From contig NZ_BAJY01000017.1 of NCBI RefSeq assembly GCF_000613945.1, positions 1 through 54,329 on the forward strand: DNA of 54,329 nucleotides. Direction: 5' to 3'. The translations under genes were made by a program, and so were the position numbers. Source of the DNA: Prevotella falsenii DSM 22864 = JCM 15124 (GTDB lineage: Bacteria; Bacteroidota; Bacteroidia; Bacteroidales; Bacteroidaceae). The stretch's first letter is position 1; every line of letters begins with the position of its first letter. Below are positions 26,708 through 34,775 of the stretch, piece by piece. The notes beneath the pieces are model-generated. The model was not told where the DNA came from, searched no databases, and saw nothing but the letters and a program-made list of their open reading frames with translations.

Positions 26708-28051
26708 ATGGAAGTCAAAAAAATTATGCAGAGCCTGGAGCAGAAGCACCCGGGAGAGTCTGAGTACTTGCAGGCAGTACAGGAAGTCCTTGAGTCTATC
26801 GAGGAAGTTTACAACCAACACCCTGAGTTTGAGAAAGCTCAGATTATCGAAAGAATGGTTGAGCCGGAGCGTATCTTCACATTCCGTGTAACATGGATTG
26901 ATGATAGTGGCAAGGTTCAGACAAACCTTGGATACCGCGTACAGTTCAATAGTGCTATTGGTCCTTACAAAGGCGGTCTTCGTTTCCACAAGGCAGTAAC
27001 ACCTTCAATGTTGAAGTTCCTCGGTTTCGAGCAGACATTCAAGAACGCACTTACAACTTTGCCAATGGGCGGAGGTAAGGGTGGCTCGGACTTCGACCCG
27101 GTTGGCAAGTCAGACGCTGAGATTATGCGTTTCTGCCAAGCATTTATGCTCGAACTCCGCCATAACATTGGTCCGGACCAAGATATTCCTGCAGGCGACG
27201 TAGGTGTAGGCGGTCGTGAAATCGGCTACATGAATGGTATGTACCAAAAGCTCACACGCCAGTACCACACAGGTGTTCTCACCGGTAAGGGCTTAACATG
27301 GGGTGGTTCATTCTTCCGTCCTGAAGCAACAGGTTTTGGTGCTCTCTACTTCACAATGCACCTTCTTAAGAAGGCAGGCAAGGACATTAAGGGCAAGAAA
27401 ATTTCTCTCTCAGGCTTTGGTAACGTAGCTTGGGGAGCTGCAACAAAAGCTACCGAACTCGGTGGTAAGGTTGTTGCAATCTCAGGACCTGACGGTGTGT
27501 GCGAAATACCTGAAGGAATTACACCTGAAATGATTGATTACATGCTTGAAATGCGTAACTCTAACCGCAACAAGGTAGAAGATATGGCTACCAAGTTCCC
27601 AAGCAAGGCTAAGTTTACAGCAGGTAAGAAGGCATGGAGCATTCCTGTAGACATTGCTCTTCCATGTGCTTTCCAAAACGAACTCAGCGAAGACGACGCT
27701 AAGGAATTGGTTGCTAACGGATGCTGGTGCTGCTGCGAAGTTTCTAACATGGGTTGCCAGCCGGGTGCTATCCACTATTTCCAAAGCAACGGTATCCTCT
27801 TTGCTCCGGGTAAGGCTGTAAATGCCGGTGGTGTTGCTACTTCCGGTCTTGAAATGACACAGAATGCTGCTCACTTGAACTGGGCACCTGCTGAAGTAAA
27901 CGAGAAGTTGCAGTGGATTATGGAAAGCATTCACGAGCAGTGCGTGAAGTTTGGTGAAAAGCCGGACGGCACAGTAGACTACGTTAAGGGTGCTAACATC
28001 GCCGGCTTCATGAAGGTAGCTCAGGCTATGCTTGAGCAGGGTGTAATCTAA
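26708..28051 (+). CDS. gdhA: NADP-type glutamate dehydrogenase (hexameric)
   Basis: 447 residues, the standard length for the bacterial hexameric enzyme that aminates 2-oxoglutarate with ammonia. The substrate site is PYKGGLRFHKAVTPSMLKFL and PMGGGKGGSDFDP with its catalytic lysine. The Rossmann domain begins SLSGFGNVAWGAATKATELG. Codon usage is that of a highly expressed gene, as expected for the main ammonia-assimilating enzyme of an oral or gut anaerobe. It has its own promoter and a hairpin after it. Confidence 0.97.
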   Translation: MEVKKIMQSLEQKHPGESEYLQAVQEVLESIEEVYNQHPEFEKAQIIERMVEPERIFTFRVTWIDDSGKVQTNLGYRVQFNSAIGPYKGGLRFHKAVTPSMLKFLGFEQTFKNALTTLPMGGGKGGSDFDPVGKSDAEIMRFCQAFMLELRHNIGPDQDIPAGDVGVGGREIGYMNGMYQKLTRQYHTGVLTGKGLTWGGSFFRPEATGFGALYFTMHLLKKAGKDIKGKKISLSGFGNVAWGAATKATELGGKVVAISGPDGVCEIPEGITPEMIDYMLEMRNSNRNKVEDMATKFPSKAKFTAGKKAWSIPVDIALPCAFQNELSEDDAKELVANGCWCCCEVSNMGCQPGAIHYFQSNGILFAPGKAVNAGGVATSGLEMTQNAAHLNWAPAEVNEKLQWIMESIHEQCVKFGEKPDGTVDYVKGANIAGFMKVAQAMLEQGVI

Positions 28052-28065
28052 TAAAAGTTTTCTCC

Positions 28066-28102
28066 TTTCCCCTTTCCCACGCTATTTGTGGGAAAGAGGA
28101 AA
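28066..28102 (+). terminator. hairpin after gdhA
   Basis: TTTCCCCTTTCCCAC (28066-28080) pairs with GTGGGAAAGAGGAAA (28088-28102). There is no T-run, so termination may be partial and rlpA could be reached by read-through. Confidence 0.6.
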
Positions 28103-28146
28103 TAGATATTTACGGAAGGGGAGGACGAATACAAACATATATTTAT

Positions 28147-28839
28147 ATGAATAAAATCGGAAATCTCCTTTTAGTAACAACAATAATGGGCTTTACCGCC
28201 TCGACAGAGTGTTCAGCACAGTCGAGTGGTAAAGCCTCTTATTATAGTAACGACCTGCATGGTCGGAGAATGAGCAATGGCGAACGCTACGACCGCAACG
28301 ACTTTACGTGTGCACATCGGACGTTGCCTTTCGGCACTCGGCTAAAGGTTACAAATACCAAGAATGGTAAAGAAGTAGAGGTGCGCGTTACCGACCGCGG
28401 TCCTTATTCGCATGGCAGAATAGTAGATTTATCGTATGCAGCAGCTCGCGAAATAGGTATGGTAGCCAGTGGGGTGGCTTATATTAAGGTGGAAGTGCTG
28501 CCGAAAGAAACCGAAATACCATACGCAGCCGAGCAGAATGGCTTGAAGATGCCGGAAGTGGAATATGGTTTTGCCGGTGTTTGCTACGAGTTTATACCTG
28601 AATGGGAGGCGCAAGGCAAGGACGATAAGCCGAAAACCATAGAACGAAAGGTAAAAACATCGTTGCAACCAAAGAAGAATACACACACCGTAACCCCACC
28701 GACAAAGACGAACAGCAACAACAAACCGGCGCAGAAGCCTGTCGAAAACAAACGCCCAACACAACAAAAATCGAATTCAAAGAGTTGGACAAACTTCTTT
28801 AAGAACGTAAAAAAAGGCATAACGAGTTTGTTTGAATAA
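28147..28839 (+). CDS. rlpA: RlpA-like protein (double-psi beta-barrel)
   Basis: 230 residues. A signal peptide ends near TECSAQ. The RlpA domain (about 28-118) shows GKASYYSNDLHGRRMSNGERYD, THRTLPFGTRLKVTNTKNGK and VTDRGPYSHGRIVDLSYAA, keeping the Asp and His thought to be needed for lytic transglycosylase activity. There is no SPOR domain; instead the last 80 residues are basic, Lys-, Asn- and Pro-rich. Probably a secreted peptidoglycan-acting protein. Confidence 0.9.
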   Translation: MNKIGNLLLVTTIMGFTASTECSAQSSGKASYYSNDLHGRRMSNGERYDRNDFTCAHRTLPFGTRLKVTNTKNGKEVEVRVTDRGPYSHGRIVDLSYAAAREIGMVASGVAYIKVEVLPKETEIPYAAEQNGLKMPEVEYGFAGVCYEFIPEWEAQGKDDKPKTIERKVKTSLQPKKNTHTVTPPTKTNSNNKPAQKPVENKRPTQQKSNSKSWTNFFKNVKKGITSLFE

Positions 28840-28900
28840 TGCCGATGTGTATCGTTAAATGTACCAAAGCAACTGTTTGCCGATAGTATAAATCTTCTTT

Positions 28901-29141
28901 ATTCAGTAAGGTGGAGTATTTTAGATTTAGCGAATCGGTATTGTCGATTTACTAAAACGGCATTATATCTTCAGTAAAACGGTATTATTGATTTACTGAA
29001 ACGGCATTATATCTTCAGTAAAGTGGTATTATTGATTTATTAAACGGCATTATAGCTCATCAAAGTGGTATTATTGATTTACTAAAACGGCATTATAGCT
29101 TCAGTAAAACAATATTGTAGATTTACCAAGGTGCTATTATA
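28901..29141. repeat. 22-bp-period array, class 3, about eleven units (44-bp super-repeat)
   Basis: Units beginning GATTTACT recur at 28946, 28990, 29034, 29076 and 29120, 44, 44, 42 and 44 apart. Each 44-bp block is two related 22-bp halves: GATTTACTAAAACGGCATTA plus 2 nt, and TCTTCAGTAAAACGGTATTA plus 2 nt. Two degraded units precede them from 28901. It lies between the convergent rlpA and glycine-zipper lipoprotein genes. Confidence 0.85.
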
Positions 29142-29345
29142 AACCGTTCGCAGAACAACCACCAATACCGAATAAAGCATTTCATAAAAGTAGTAAAGCG
29201 CAGAAATGAAAAAAAGACGCACCGTTGTCGATGCGCCCACCTTGAGTTATTTAGCAGATATAGTGGTGTTTTGCCTTTTCTTATCTTTGCGTTTTCCGAA
29301 CTTTTTATCCTTTTCTTTCTCCCTATTACCGTATATTGTTCTTTC

Positions 29346-30167
29346 TTATTTTTGCGTCTTCACACGTAGTTCTGTTACTCTTGCTATGCTTTTGTTATCC
29401 TTCAATATAGCAATGGCAAAGCTGTATTCTCCTATTTTTACTTTCCTGTCTGCCATTATCGTCGCTGTGTACCTTACAATTTCGCCGGGCATCAGCACGT
29501 CGATGCGTGTTGTCGGACTTATTTTGAAACGATTTGAGTTTGTTGTTTCGGTTATTGTCGGATACAAATTGCTAATCGGTTGAGTGCCTTTGTTGTGTAT
29601 TTCAAAAGTAATTTGTCCCACTTCGCCACGCGATAGTATATTGTTACCGTTGTTATCCGTAAAAATCAAGTTGCCTACTTCTATATTCGGCATTTCTTTT
29701 GTCATCTGTGTGAGCCGTTCGATGTTTGCTTCGTTGGTAAATTCTATGCGATTTGGCTCCATTTCGGTAGGATAATCGCCGGCTCCCATCTGTAAGTCGT
29801 ACAGTCGGTCGTCGCCCGAATTAGTACTGTCAAAGCCACTTTCATCTCCCGTCTGTGTTTCAAAGTCCTGCTGTTTGTAAGGATTGTACCCCCTTGCCTT
29901 GTTTCGTTGCACCCGCTCGTAATGCTCGTAAACAGCATCTTCTGTCTTTTTCTGTTCATTGGCGTCTATCGCTGCCCCTACGGCAGCACCGCCCACCATT
30001 CCGATAATTGTACCTATGTCAGAGCCACGTGCGCCTCCTGCTATGCCGCCTACCGCACTGCCGAGCACGCTTCCCAACGATGCACCCGCATAGGTGTTGC
30101 GCATATAAGTGTCGCAACTGCTTAACAAGAGAGTTGCAGCAACTCCTAATACTACTATCTTCTTCAT
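29346..30167 (-). CDS. glycine-zipper lipoprotein
   Basis: 273 residues. The lipobox is LLLSSC at residues 14-19. A glycine-zipper segment follows (about 26-70, ASLGSVLGSAVGGIAGGARG and TIIGMVGGAAVGAAID), which can pack against or insert in a membrane. A linker and an immunoglobulin-like domain (about 155-270, GQITFEIHNKGTQPISNLYP) end the protein. It is probably an outer-membrane lipoprotein. A TATCTTTG box at 30198-30191 gives a short leader. Confidence 0.85.
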   Translation of the reverse strand: MKKIVVLGVAATLLLSSCDTYMRNTYAGASLGSVLGSAVGGIAGGARGSDIGTIIGMVGGAAVGAAIDANEQKKTEDAVYEHYERVQRNKARGYNPYKQQDFETQTGDESGFDSTNSGDDRLYDLQMGAGDYPTEMEPNRIEFTNEANIERLTQMTKEMPNIEVGNLIFTDNNGNNILSRGEVGQITFEIHNKGTQPISNLYPTITETTNSNRFKISPTTRIDVLMPGEIVRYTATIMADRKVKIGEYSFAIAILKDNKSIARVTELRVKTQK

Positions 30168-30190
30168 ATCTTATCTTTTAAGTGATAATG

Positions 30191-30198
30191 CAAAGATA
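30191..30198 (-). promoter_or_regulatory. -7 box of the glycine-zipper lipoprotein gene
   Basis: TATCTTTG on the minus strand, 23 bases before the ATG. The -33 element is not clear. Confidence 0.5.
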
Positions 30199-30261
30199 GA
30201 AGAAAATAGCGAATGCAGAAAGATAAAATCCCTATTAAGGAAGGGGAAATTCCCTAAAATG

Positions 30262-30464
30262 ATTATCCCCAATCGGTCGTTAGGCCGCCTTTGCTTATAT
30301 TTGTTATTACCGCCATGCTTCCTTACTGCTTTCGTCCGCTTGCCGGCATCTGCGCAGCCATTCCATCTCGCCGTAGCCCGCTACGCCTTCGATGAAATGC
30401 CGGCACATCTGCTCGACAATCGAACAAAATCAGTCAAGGACGCTAACGACCGATTGGGGATAAT
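30262..30464. mobile_element. MITE-like element M1 (203 bp)
   Basis: Perfect 22-bp terminal inverted repeats at 30262-30283 and 30443-30464 include CCCCAATCGGTCGTTAG and its complement. Inside are a second inverted repeat (TGCCGGCAT 30341-30349 with ATGCCGGCA) and a central GTAGCCCGCTAC at 30373. It has no transposase or credible coding sequence. M2 at 40916 is a close relative. Confidence 0.82.
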
Positions 30465-30531
30465 CCCCTTCGCACGATGTGCGTGGCAGCGTGCCATTGC
30501 AACGTATCAACGTGGCGTTAAGGCGATAAGC

Positions 30532-30575
30532 AAAAGTCAGGCAACAAGGCGAAAAAGCGTTGTTGCCTGACTTTT
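30532..30575. terminator. strong bidirectional terminator
   Basis: A perfect 16-bp stem AAAAGTCAGGCAACAA / TTGTTGCCTGACTTTT (30532-30547, 30560-30575) has T-runs on both sides. It lies just past the stop of the leftward gene at 30599. Confidence 0.88.
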
Positions 30576-30598
30576 ATTATTTATGTTGTAACCGCAGT

Positions 30599-30958
30599 TT
30601 ATCTGTTTAGCAAACTTATGCCATTTCTGTTTACTGCCGTAACGCCTTTTACTTTGTTAAAGTAAGCCACCGCTTTCTCGATGTCCCAGCCTTGCGGAGT
30701 CTTAATCGTTACTCTGTTCAAGTTCTTGTGTTCGTACAGTAGCACACAGTCTTTCTTTTCAATAGCCTTCATCAAAGCCTTGTTGCCTTTCGCCTTGTCG
30801 TAATAAATTATCAACGTTTGGCTTGCTTGTTCCGAGCCGTTGTCTTCGTCGCCGCTGCCCATAATCTGTTCTTTTATGGGGCATTGTGCAGACGCAATTG
30901 TCGATTGGACAAACAAAAAGCCCACCAACAATATACCAATCTTAAAATATTTCTTCAT
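30599..30958 (-). CDS. small exported hypothetical protein
   Basis: About 119 residues with a signal peptide (MKKYFKIGILLVGFLFVQST, then IASAQ). The mature part has a ferredoxin-like alternation, with KTPQGWDIEKAVAYFNKVKGVTAVNRNGISLL at the end. I do not recognise the family. I choose the ATG at 30958 because the -7 box TATCTTTG (30998-30991) lies between it and the alternative ATG at 31024. Confidence 0.7.
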   Translation of the reverse strand: MKKYFKIGILLVGFLFVQSTIASAQCPIKEQIMGSGDEDNGSEQASQTLIIYYDKAKGNKALMKAIEKKDCVLLYEHKNLNRVTIKTPQGWDIEKAVAYFNKVKGVTAVNRNGISLLNR

Positions 30959-30990
30959 ATTAGCGTTTTTTATTCGATGTATATCTTTTG

Positions 30991-30998
30991 CAAAGATA
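30991..30998 (-). promoter_or_regulatory. -7 box of the exported hypothetical gene
   Basis: TATCTTTG on the minus strand, 32 bases before the ATG at 30958. The possible -33 TTG is only 16 bases upstream. Confidence 0.5.
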
Positions 30999-31164
30999 GG
31001 GATAATTTCATATTCAACCGCCATATTTTATAATTATTTCAACAATCTTTAGTGTTTCTTAGTTGCCGTTACCCTTTCCGGCGGAATAAAATTCGTTGTC
31101 TGCTACCGTCCCCTTTTTACTGCGTTCGTATAGTCTTATACCCGTAAAAACTATTGTCAGACGA

Positions 31165-31255
31165 ATTACTTACACGTAAAGAAATATTTATTTACGTGTA
31201 TGTAAATTATTACTTACGTGTAGAAAAATATTTATTTACGTGTAAATAATTTACC
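31165..31255. repeat. 22-bp-period array, class 2 (ACGTGTA), copy R2
   Basis: Heptamers at 31172 (ACACGTA), 31194, 31216 and 31238 (ACGTGTA), exactly 22 bp apart. AAATATTTATTT occurs in two linkers. It lies in the divergent gap between 30958 and the AICAR transformylase gene. Confidence 0.85.
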
Positions 31256-31462
31256 GTGCTGCCGTAAAAACAACGTAAGGCATAGGAAAAGGGCAGGAAA
31301 ACACATAGAGGAAACGCTGTCGAACCTACACGGCGATAAGGCTTGGACGCAGTGGCTGCCGATTATTGCAAGTTTTATTCTGTTGCCGGACAGACTTCTG
31401 AATATTCAAAAAACGATGGCGAAAAATATAGAACGATAGCTTAAAATCTCATTTTATTTGCC

Positions 31463-31470
31463 TATCTTTG
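31463..31470 (+). promoter_or_regulatory. -7 box of the AICAR transformylase gene
   Basis: TATCTTTG, 44 bases before the chosen ATG at 31515. It lies downstream of an alternative in-frame start at 31458, which it therefore rules out. Confidence 0.55.
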
Positions 31471-31514
31471 CAGCTATAATAAAAGTCTATACACACACAT
31501 ACACCATAAGCAAT

Positions 31515-32696
31515 ATGAAAGAATTGGAACTTAAGTATGGTTGCAATCCCAATCAGAAGCCTTCGCGCATTTTTATGGACGAAGGAGAACTGCCTATCGA
31601 AGTGCTGAACGGTCGCCCGGGCTACATCAACTTCCTTGATGCGCTCAACAGTTGGCAACTTGTCAGGGAACTGAAAGCCGCTACGGGCTTGCCTGCCGCA
31701 GCATCGTTCAAACACGTCAGCCCTGCCGGTGCAGCCGTAGGTTTGCCGCTTAGCGACACACTGAAAAGGATTTACTTCGTAGACGATATTGACTTTGAAC
31801 TTACGCCCCTTGCTTCGGCTTACGCTCGTGCAAGAGGTGCCGACCGTATGTGCTCGTATGGCGACTTCTGTGCTTTGAGCGACACTTGCGACGAGGCTAC
31901 CGCCCGACTCATCAACCGCGAGGTGAGCGACGGCGTGATAGCTCCCGACTACACACCGGAGGCTCTCGAGATATTCAAAAAGAAGCGCAAAGGAAACTAT
32001 AACGTTATCAAGATAGACCCGAACTATCAGCCTGCACCGATAGAACGCAAGCAAGTGTTCGGCATAACCTTCGAGCAGGGGCGCAACGAGATAAAACTCG
32101 ACGACCCAAAGCTGTTCGAGAATATTCCAACCAAGAACAAAACCTTTACCGAAGAGGCGAAACGCGACCTTATTATTGCACTGATTACGCTGAAATATAC
32201 ACAGAGCAATTCTGTCTGCTATGCGAAAGACGGACAGGCTATCGGCATCGGGGCAGGGCAGCAGAGCCGCATTCACTGCACACGATTGGCAGGAAGCAAA
32301 GCCGACGAATGGTGGTTGCGACAGTGTCCGAAGGTGATGAACCTGCCTTTCAAGGAAGGAATACGCCGTGCCGACCGCGACAACTCTATCAATATCTATA
32401 TTTCCGACGAATACGAAGACCTCTTGCAGGAAGGCACGTGGCAACTTTTCTTCACCGAAAAGCCCGAACCGCTGACCACAGACGAACGTAAGGCGTGGCT
32501 TTCGCAGAATACCAAGGTGGCATTAGGCTCGGACGCATTCTTCCCTTTCGGCGACAATATAGAACGTGCGCACAAAAGTGGGGTAGAGTACATAGCGCAA
32601 GCAGGCGGCAGCATACGCGACGACCACGTTATAGACACTTGCGACAAGTATGGCATAGCTATGGCATTCACGGGCGTACGCTTGTTCCACCATTAA
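31515..32696 (+). CDS. stand-alone AICAR transformylase (phosphoribosylaminoimidazolecarboxamide formyltransferase)
   Basis: 393 residues corresponding only to the AICAR formyltransferase half of PurH. LKYGCNPNQKPSRIF and the downstream KHVSPAGAAVGLPLSDTLKR carry the catalytic Lys-His. LKYTQSNSVCYAKDGQAIGIGAGQQSR and the C-terminal GGSIRDDHVIDTCDKYG also match. The N-terminal IMP cyclohydrolase domain is absent. It transfers a formyl group from 10-formyl-THF to AICAR in purine synthesis. A cyclohydrolase must be supplied by another gene, possibly a full PurH elsewhere. A 61-residue gene follows after 15 bases. Confidence 0.9.
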   Translation: MKELELKYGCNPNQKPSRIFMDEGELPIEVLNGRPGYINFLDALNSWQLVRELKAATGLPAAASFKHVSPAGAAVGLPLSDTLKRIYFVDDIDFELTPLASAYARARGADRMCSYGDFCALSDTCDEATARLINREVSDGVIAPDYTPEALEIFKKKRKGNYNVIKIDPNYQPAPIERKQVFGITFEQGRNEIKLDDPKLFENIPTKNKTFTEEAKRDLIIALITLKYTQSNSVCYAKDGQAIGIGAGQQSRIHCTRLAGSKADEWWLRQCPKVMNLPFKEGIRRADRDNSINIYISDEYEDLLQEGTWQLFFTEKPEPLTTDERKAWLSQNTKVALGSDAFFPFGDNIERAHKSGVEYIAQAGGSIRDDHVIDTCDKYGIAMAFTGVRLFHH

Positions 32697-32711
32697 TCAA
32701 AAACAAACAAA

Positions 32712-32897
32712 ATGAGCGAAATAGACGAGATAATTGAAAGCGGAATGGTTTTCAGAGGTGCGCCGAAACCAAAGGCAGACGATGGAAAAGTGAAGACCAA
32801 AGCCAAGAAAAAGAAATATATAACAGGGGCACACGGCTCCGGCAGTGCCAAGCAGAAAGCGAAATACCGCCAACAGCGCGCTAATCGCAAAAAGTAA
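32712..32897 (+). CDS. small basic protein
   Basis: 61 residues, 18 of them Lys or Arg, with a KTKAKKKKYITGAHGSGSAK middle and a YRQQRANRKK end. There are no membrane or signal features. The composition suggests nucleic-acid or ribosome binding. It lies 15 bases after the AICAR transformylase gene and probably shares its mRNA. I do not recognise the family. Confidence 0.6.
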   Translation: MSEIDEIIESGMVFRGAPKPKADDGKVKTKAKKKKYITGAHGSGSAKQKAKYRQQRANRKK

Positions 32898-32993
32898 ACA
32901 GTATATAAATATTGTGTAATGGCAGATATATCGGCTGTATCGGCGGTTGTTTGCCATATCGTTTATACGATTAGAAGAATTTAACACAAATAC

Positions 32994-33026
32994 TTTGACG
33001 ATATAAAAAGTTATCGTTTACCTTTG
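32994..33026 (+). promoter_or_regulatory. promoter of the NlpE-like lipoprotein gene
   Basis: TTTG (32994-32997), 21 bases, TACCTTTG (33019-33026). Confidence 0.8.
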
Positions 33027-33054
33027 TACCGTATTAATTTATAAGAAGGTAAAA

Positions 33055-33507
33055 ATGAAGAAAGTATTCGTTTTAATGGCAGTTTGCGCCACAATGGTAG
33101 CATGCCAGCAAAAAGGAAAGGCAGATGCTGAAGCAAAAACAGGCGATACAGCACAGGTAGAAACAGCAGACACAGTGCGCTATACGGGTGAAGTGCCGGC
33201 AGCCGACGGTCCCGGCATACGCTACGAAATAGCATTGGCAGCCGACAGTACAAATGGATTCTACATGAAAGAAACCTATATTGAGGCTGAAAATGGCAAG
33301 GACGCGGTAAATAATTACACCGGAACTGCAGAGAAAATAGAGAAAGATGTAAATGGCACAAAGAAGGTTGCATACAAGTTTGCTACCGGTAAGGACGGTG
33401 CAATCTACTTCCTTCAAGTAAACGATTCTACTCTCCGTATGGTAAACGACCAATTGGAAGAAAGCGGAAGTAAAGAACTCAACTACGATTTGAAGTTGGT
33501 TAAGTAA
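33055..33507 (+). CDS. NlpE-like N-terminal domain lipoprotein
   Basis: 150 residues. Lipobox TMVAC at residues 13-17, then a charged linker. The domain contains YTGEVPAADGPGIRYEIALA, YTGTAEKIEKDVNG and FLQVNDSTLRMVN, the pattern of the NlpE N-terminal domain. In E. coli NlpE relays surface and copper stress to Cpx; the metal-site CxxC of that protein is absent here, so the role is open. It has its own promoter and terminator. Confidence 0.82.
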   Translation: MKKVFVLMAVCATMVACQQKGKADAEAKTGDTAQVETADTVRYTGEVPAADGPGIRYEIALAADSTNGFYMKETYIEAENGKDAVNNYTGTAEKIEKDVNGTKKVAYKFATGKDGAIYFLQVNDSTLRMVNDQLEESGSKELNYDLKLVK

Positions 33508-33532
33508 GCATTACAATTCCGATAAGAAATAA

Positions 33533-33574
33533 AAATGGGAAACAATGAACCGCAAGGAACATTGTTTCCCATTT
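33533..33574 (+). terminator. terminator of the NlpE-like gene
   Basis: A perfect 15-bp stem AAATGGGAAACAATG / CATTGTTTCCCATTT is followed by GCTTTAT. Confidence 0.82.
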
Positions 33575-33671
33575 GCTTTATGGAAGGGCAGTGTGCTAAA
33601 AAACAGCTTAAAACCATCGCAGATAAAAAGAAAAGCGTTATATTTGTAAGCACTTAGAATAAGAAGAAACT

Positions 33672-34718
33672 ATGAAGCAGCAAGTTGTTTTTACTCATCA
33701 GTTCGAGCAAAGTCTTTCCGAAGCCATTGCAAAATGCAGTCCCGACAAGGTGTTTGTACTTGCCGACGACAATACTGCTTGTGCATGTTACAACAGAATG
33801 AAAGGTTTCGAGAGCCTTAAAAGCGCACATCTGATTACCATTCCGAGTTCCGACAGCAACAAAAACCTTGCATCGCTCACCCATGTATGGACGACTTTGC
33901 AGGCAGAGAAAGCCTCTCGCCGTTCGTTGCTCATCAATCTTGGCGGTGGAATGGTAACCGACCTTGGCGGCTTTGCAGCCGCTACGTTTAAGCGTGGCAT
34001 CAACTTTATCAATGTTCCTACGACGCTGTTGGCAATGGTCGATGCCGGTGTGGGAGGCAAAACAGGTATTAACTTCGGCGGTTTGAAGAACGAAATAGGG
34101 GTGTTCTGCCCATCGAAATCTGTTATTATCGACACTATGTGGCTGCAAACGCTCGACCATGAAAACCTTTTGAGCGGTTATGCCGAGATGTTGAAGCACG
34201 CATTGATAGCAGAAAATGGAGCTTTGGCAACGCTATTGACTTTCGATACCGATGCGTTCGACTTGCAACAGCTTGCCGAAATGCTGAAAGAGAGTGTGGA
34301 AATAAAAGAAAAGATAGTGGAACAAGACCCCCACGAGAAGCATATAAGGAAGGCTTTGAACTTCGGACACACGTTTGGGCATAGCTTTGAAGCGTGGGCA
34401 ATGAAGCGAAAACCTATTCTTCACGGCTATGCAGTGGCGTACGGAATTGTTTGCGAGCTTTATCTTTCCGTAATAAAGCAGGGCTTTCCGACAGAAACAA
34501 TGCGGAAAACGGTTAATTTTATCAAGGCAAACTACGGCGAATTAGCCATTTCCTGCAACGATTACGATGCGTTAATCGACCTTATGAAGCACGATAAAAA
34601 GAATGTGAACAACACGATTAACTTTACATTATTGCAAGATTTAGGCAAGGTTTCCATTAATCAGACAGCGACGGAAGACGAGATGAAAGAAGCCTTAGAC
34701 TTTTTAAGAGAAGGCTAA
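33672..34718 (+). CDS. aroB: 3-dehydroquinate synthase
   Basis: A 348-residue NAD- and metal-dependent enzyme for the second step of the shikimate pathway. The NAD-binding core is LGGGMVTDLGGFAAATFKRG, followed by VPTTLLAMVDAGVGGKTGIN. The metal ligands lie in GYAEMLKHALI and in the later LNFGHTFGHSFE. A TATATTTG box (33638-33645) precedes it. It converges with the men operon, whose first step consumes chorismate, the product of this pathway. Confidence 0.96.
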   Translation: MKQQVVFTHQFEQSLSEAIAKCSPDKVFVLADDNTACACYNRMKGFESLKSAHLITIPSSDSNKNLASLTHVWTTLQAEKASRRSLLINLGGGMVTDLGGFAAATFKRGINFINVPTTLLAMVDAGVGGKTGINFGGLKNEIGVFCPSKSVIIDTMWLQTLDHENLLSGYAEMLKHALIAENGALATLLTFDTDAFDLQQLAEMLKESVEIKEKIVEQDPHEKHIRKALNFGHTFGHSFEAWAMKRKPILHGYAVAYGIVCELYLSVIKQGFPTETMRKTVNFIKANYGELAISCNDYDALIDLMKHDKKNVNNTINFTLLQDLGKVSINQTATEDEMKEALDFLREG

Positions 34719-34775
34719 AGCCAAGTTCTTACGGTTGGTTTGCAGGTTGCTTGCATCACTTTCGCATAGGTAGGA

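Noticed and set aside
28901..29141. CRISPR array
   Set aside because: Units are 22 bp with no unique spacers between identical repeats, both half-units are variants of each other, and no cas gene is in the window. The same holds for the class 1 and class 2 arrays.
30109..30570. Plus-strand open frame across M1
   Set aside because: It reads through the terminal inverted repeats and centre of a MITE-like element and is not conserved in frame with M2.
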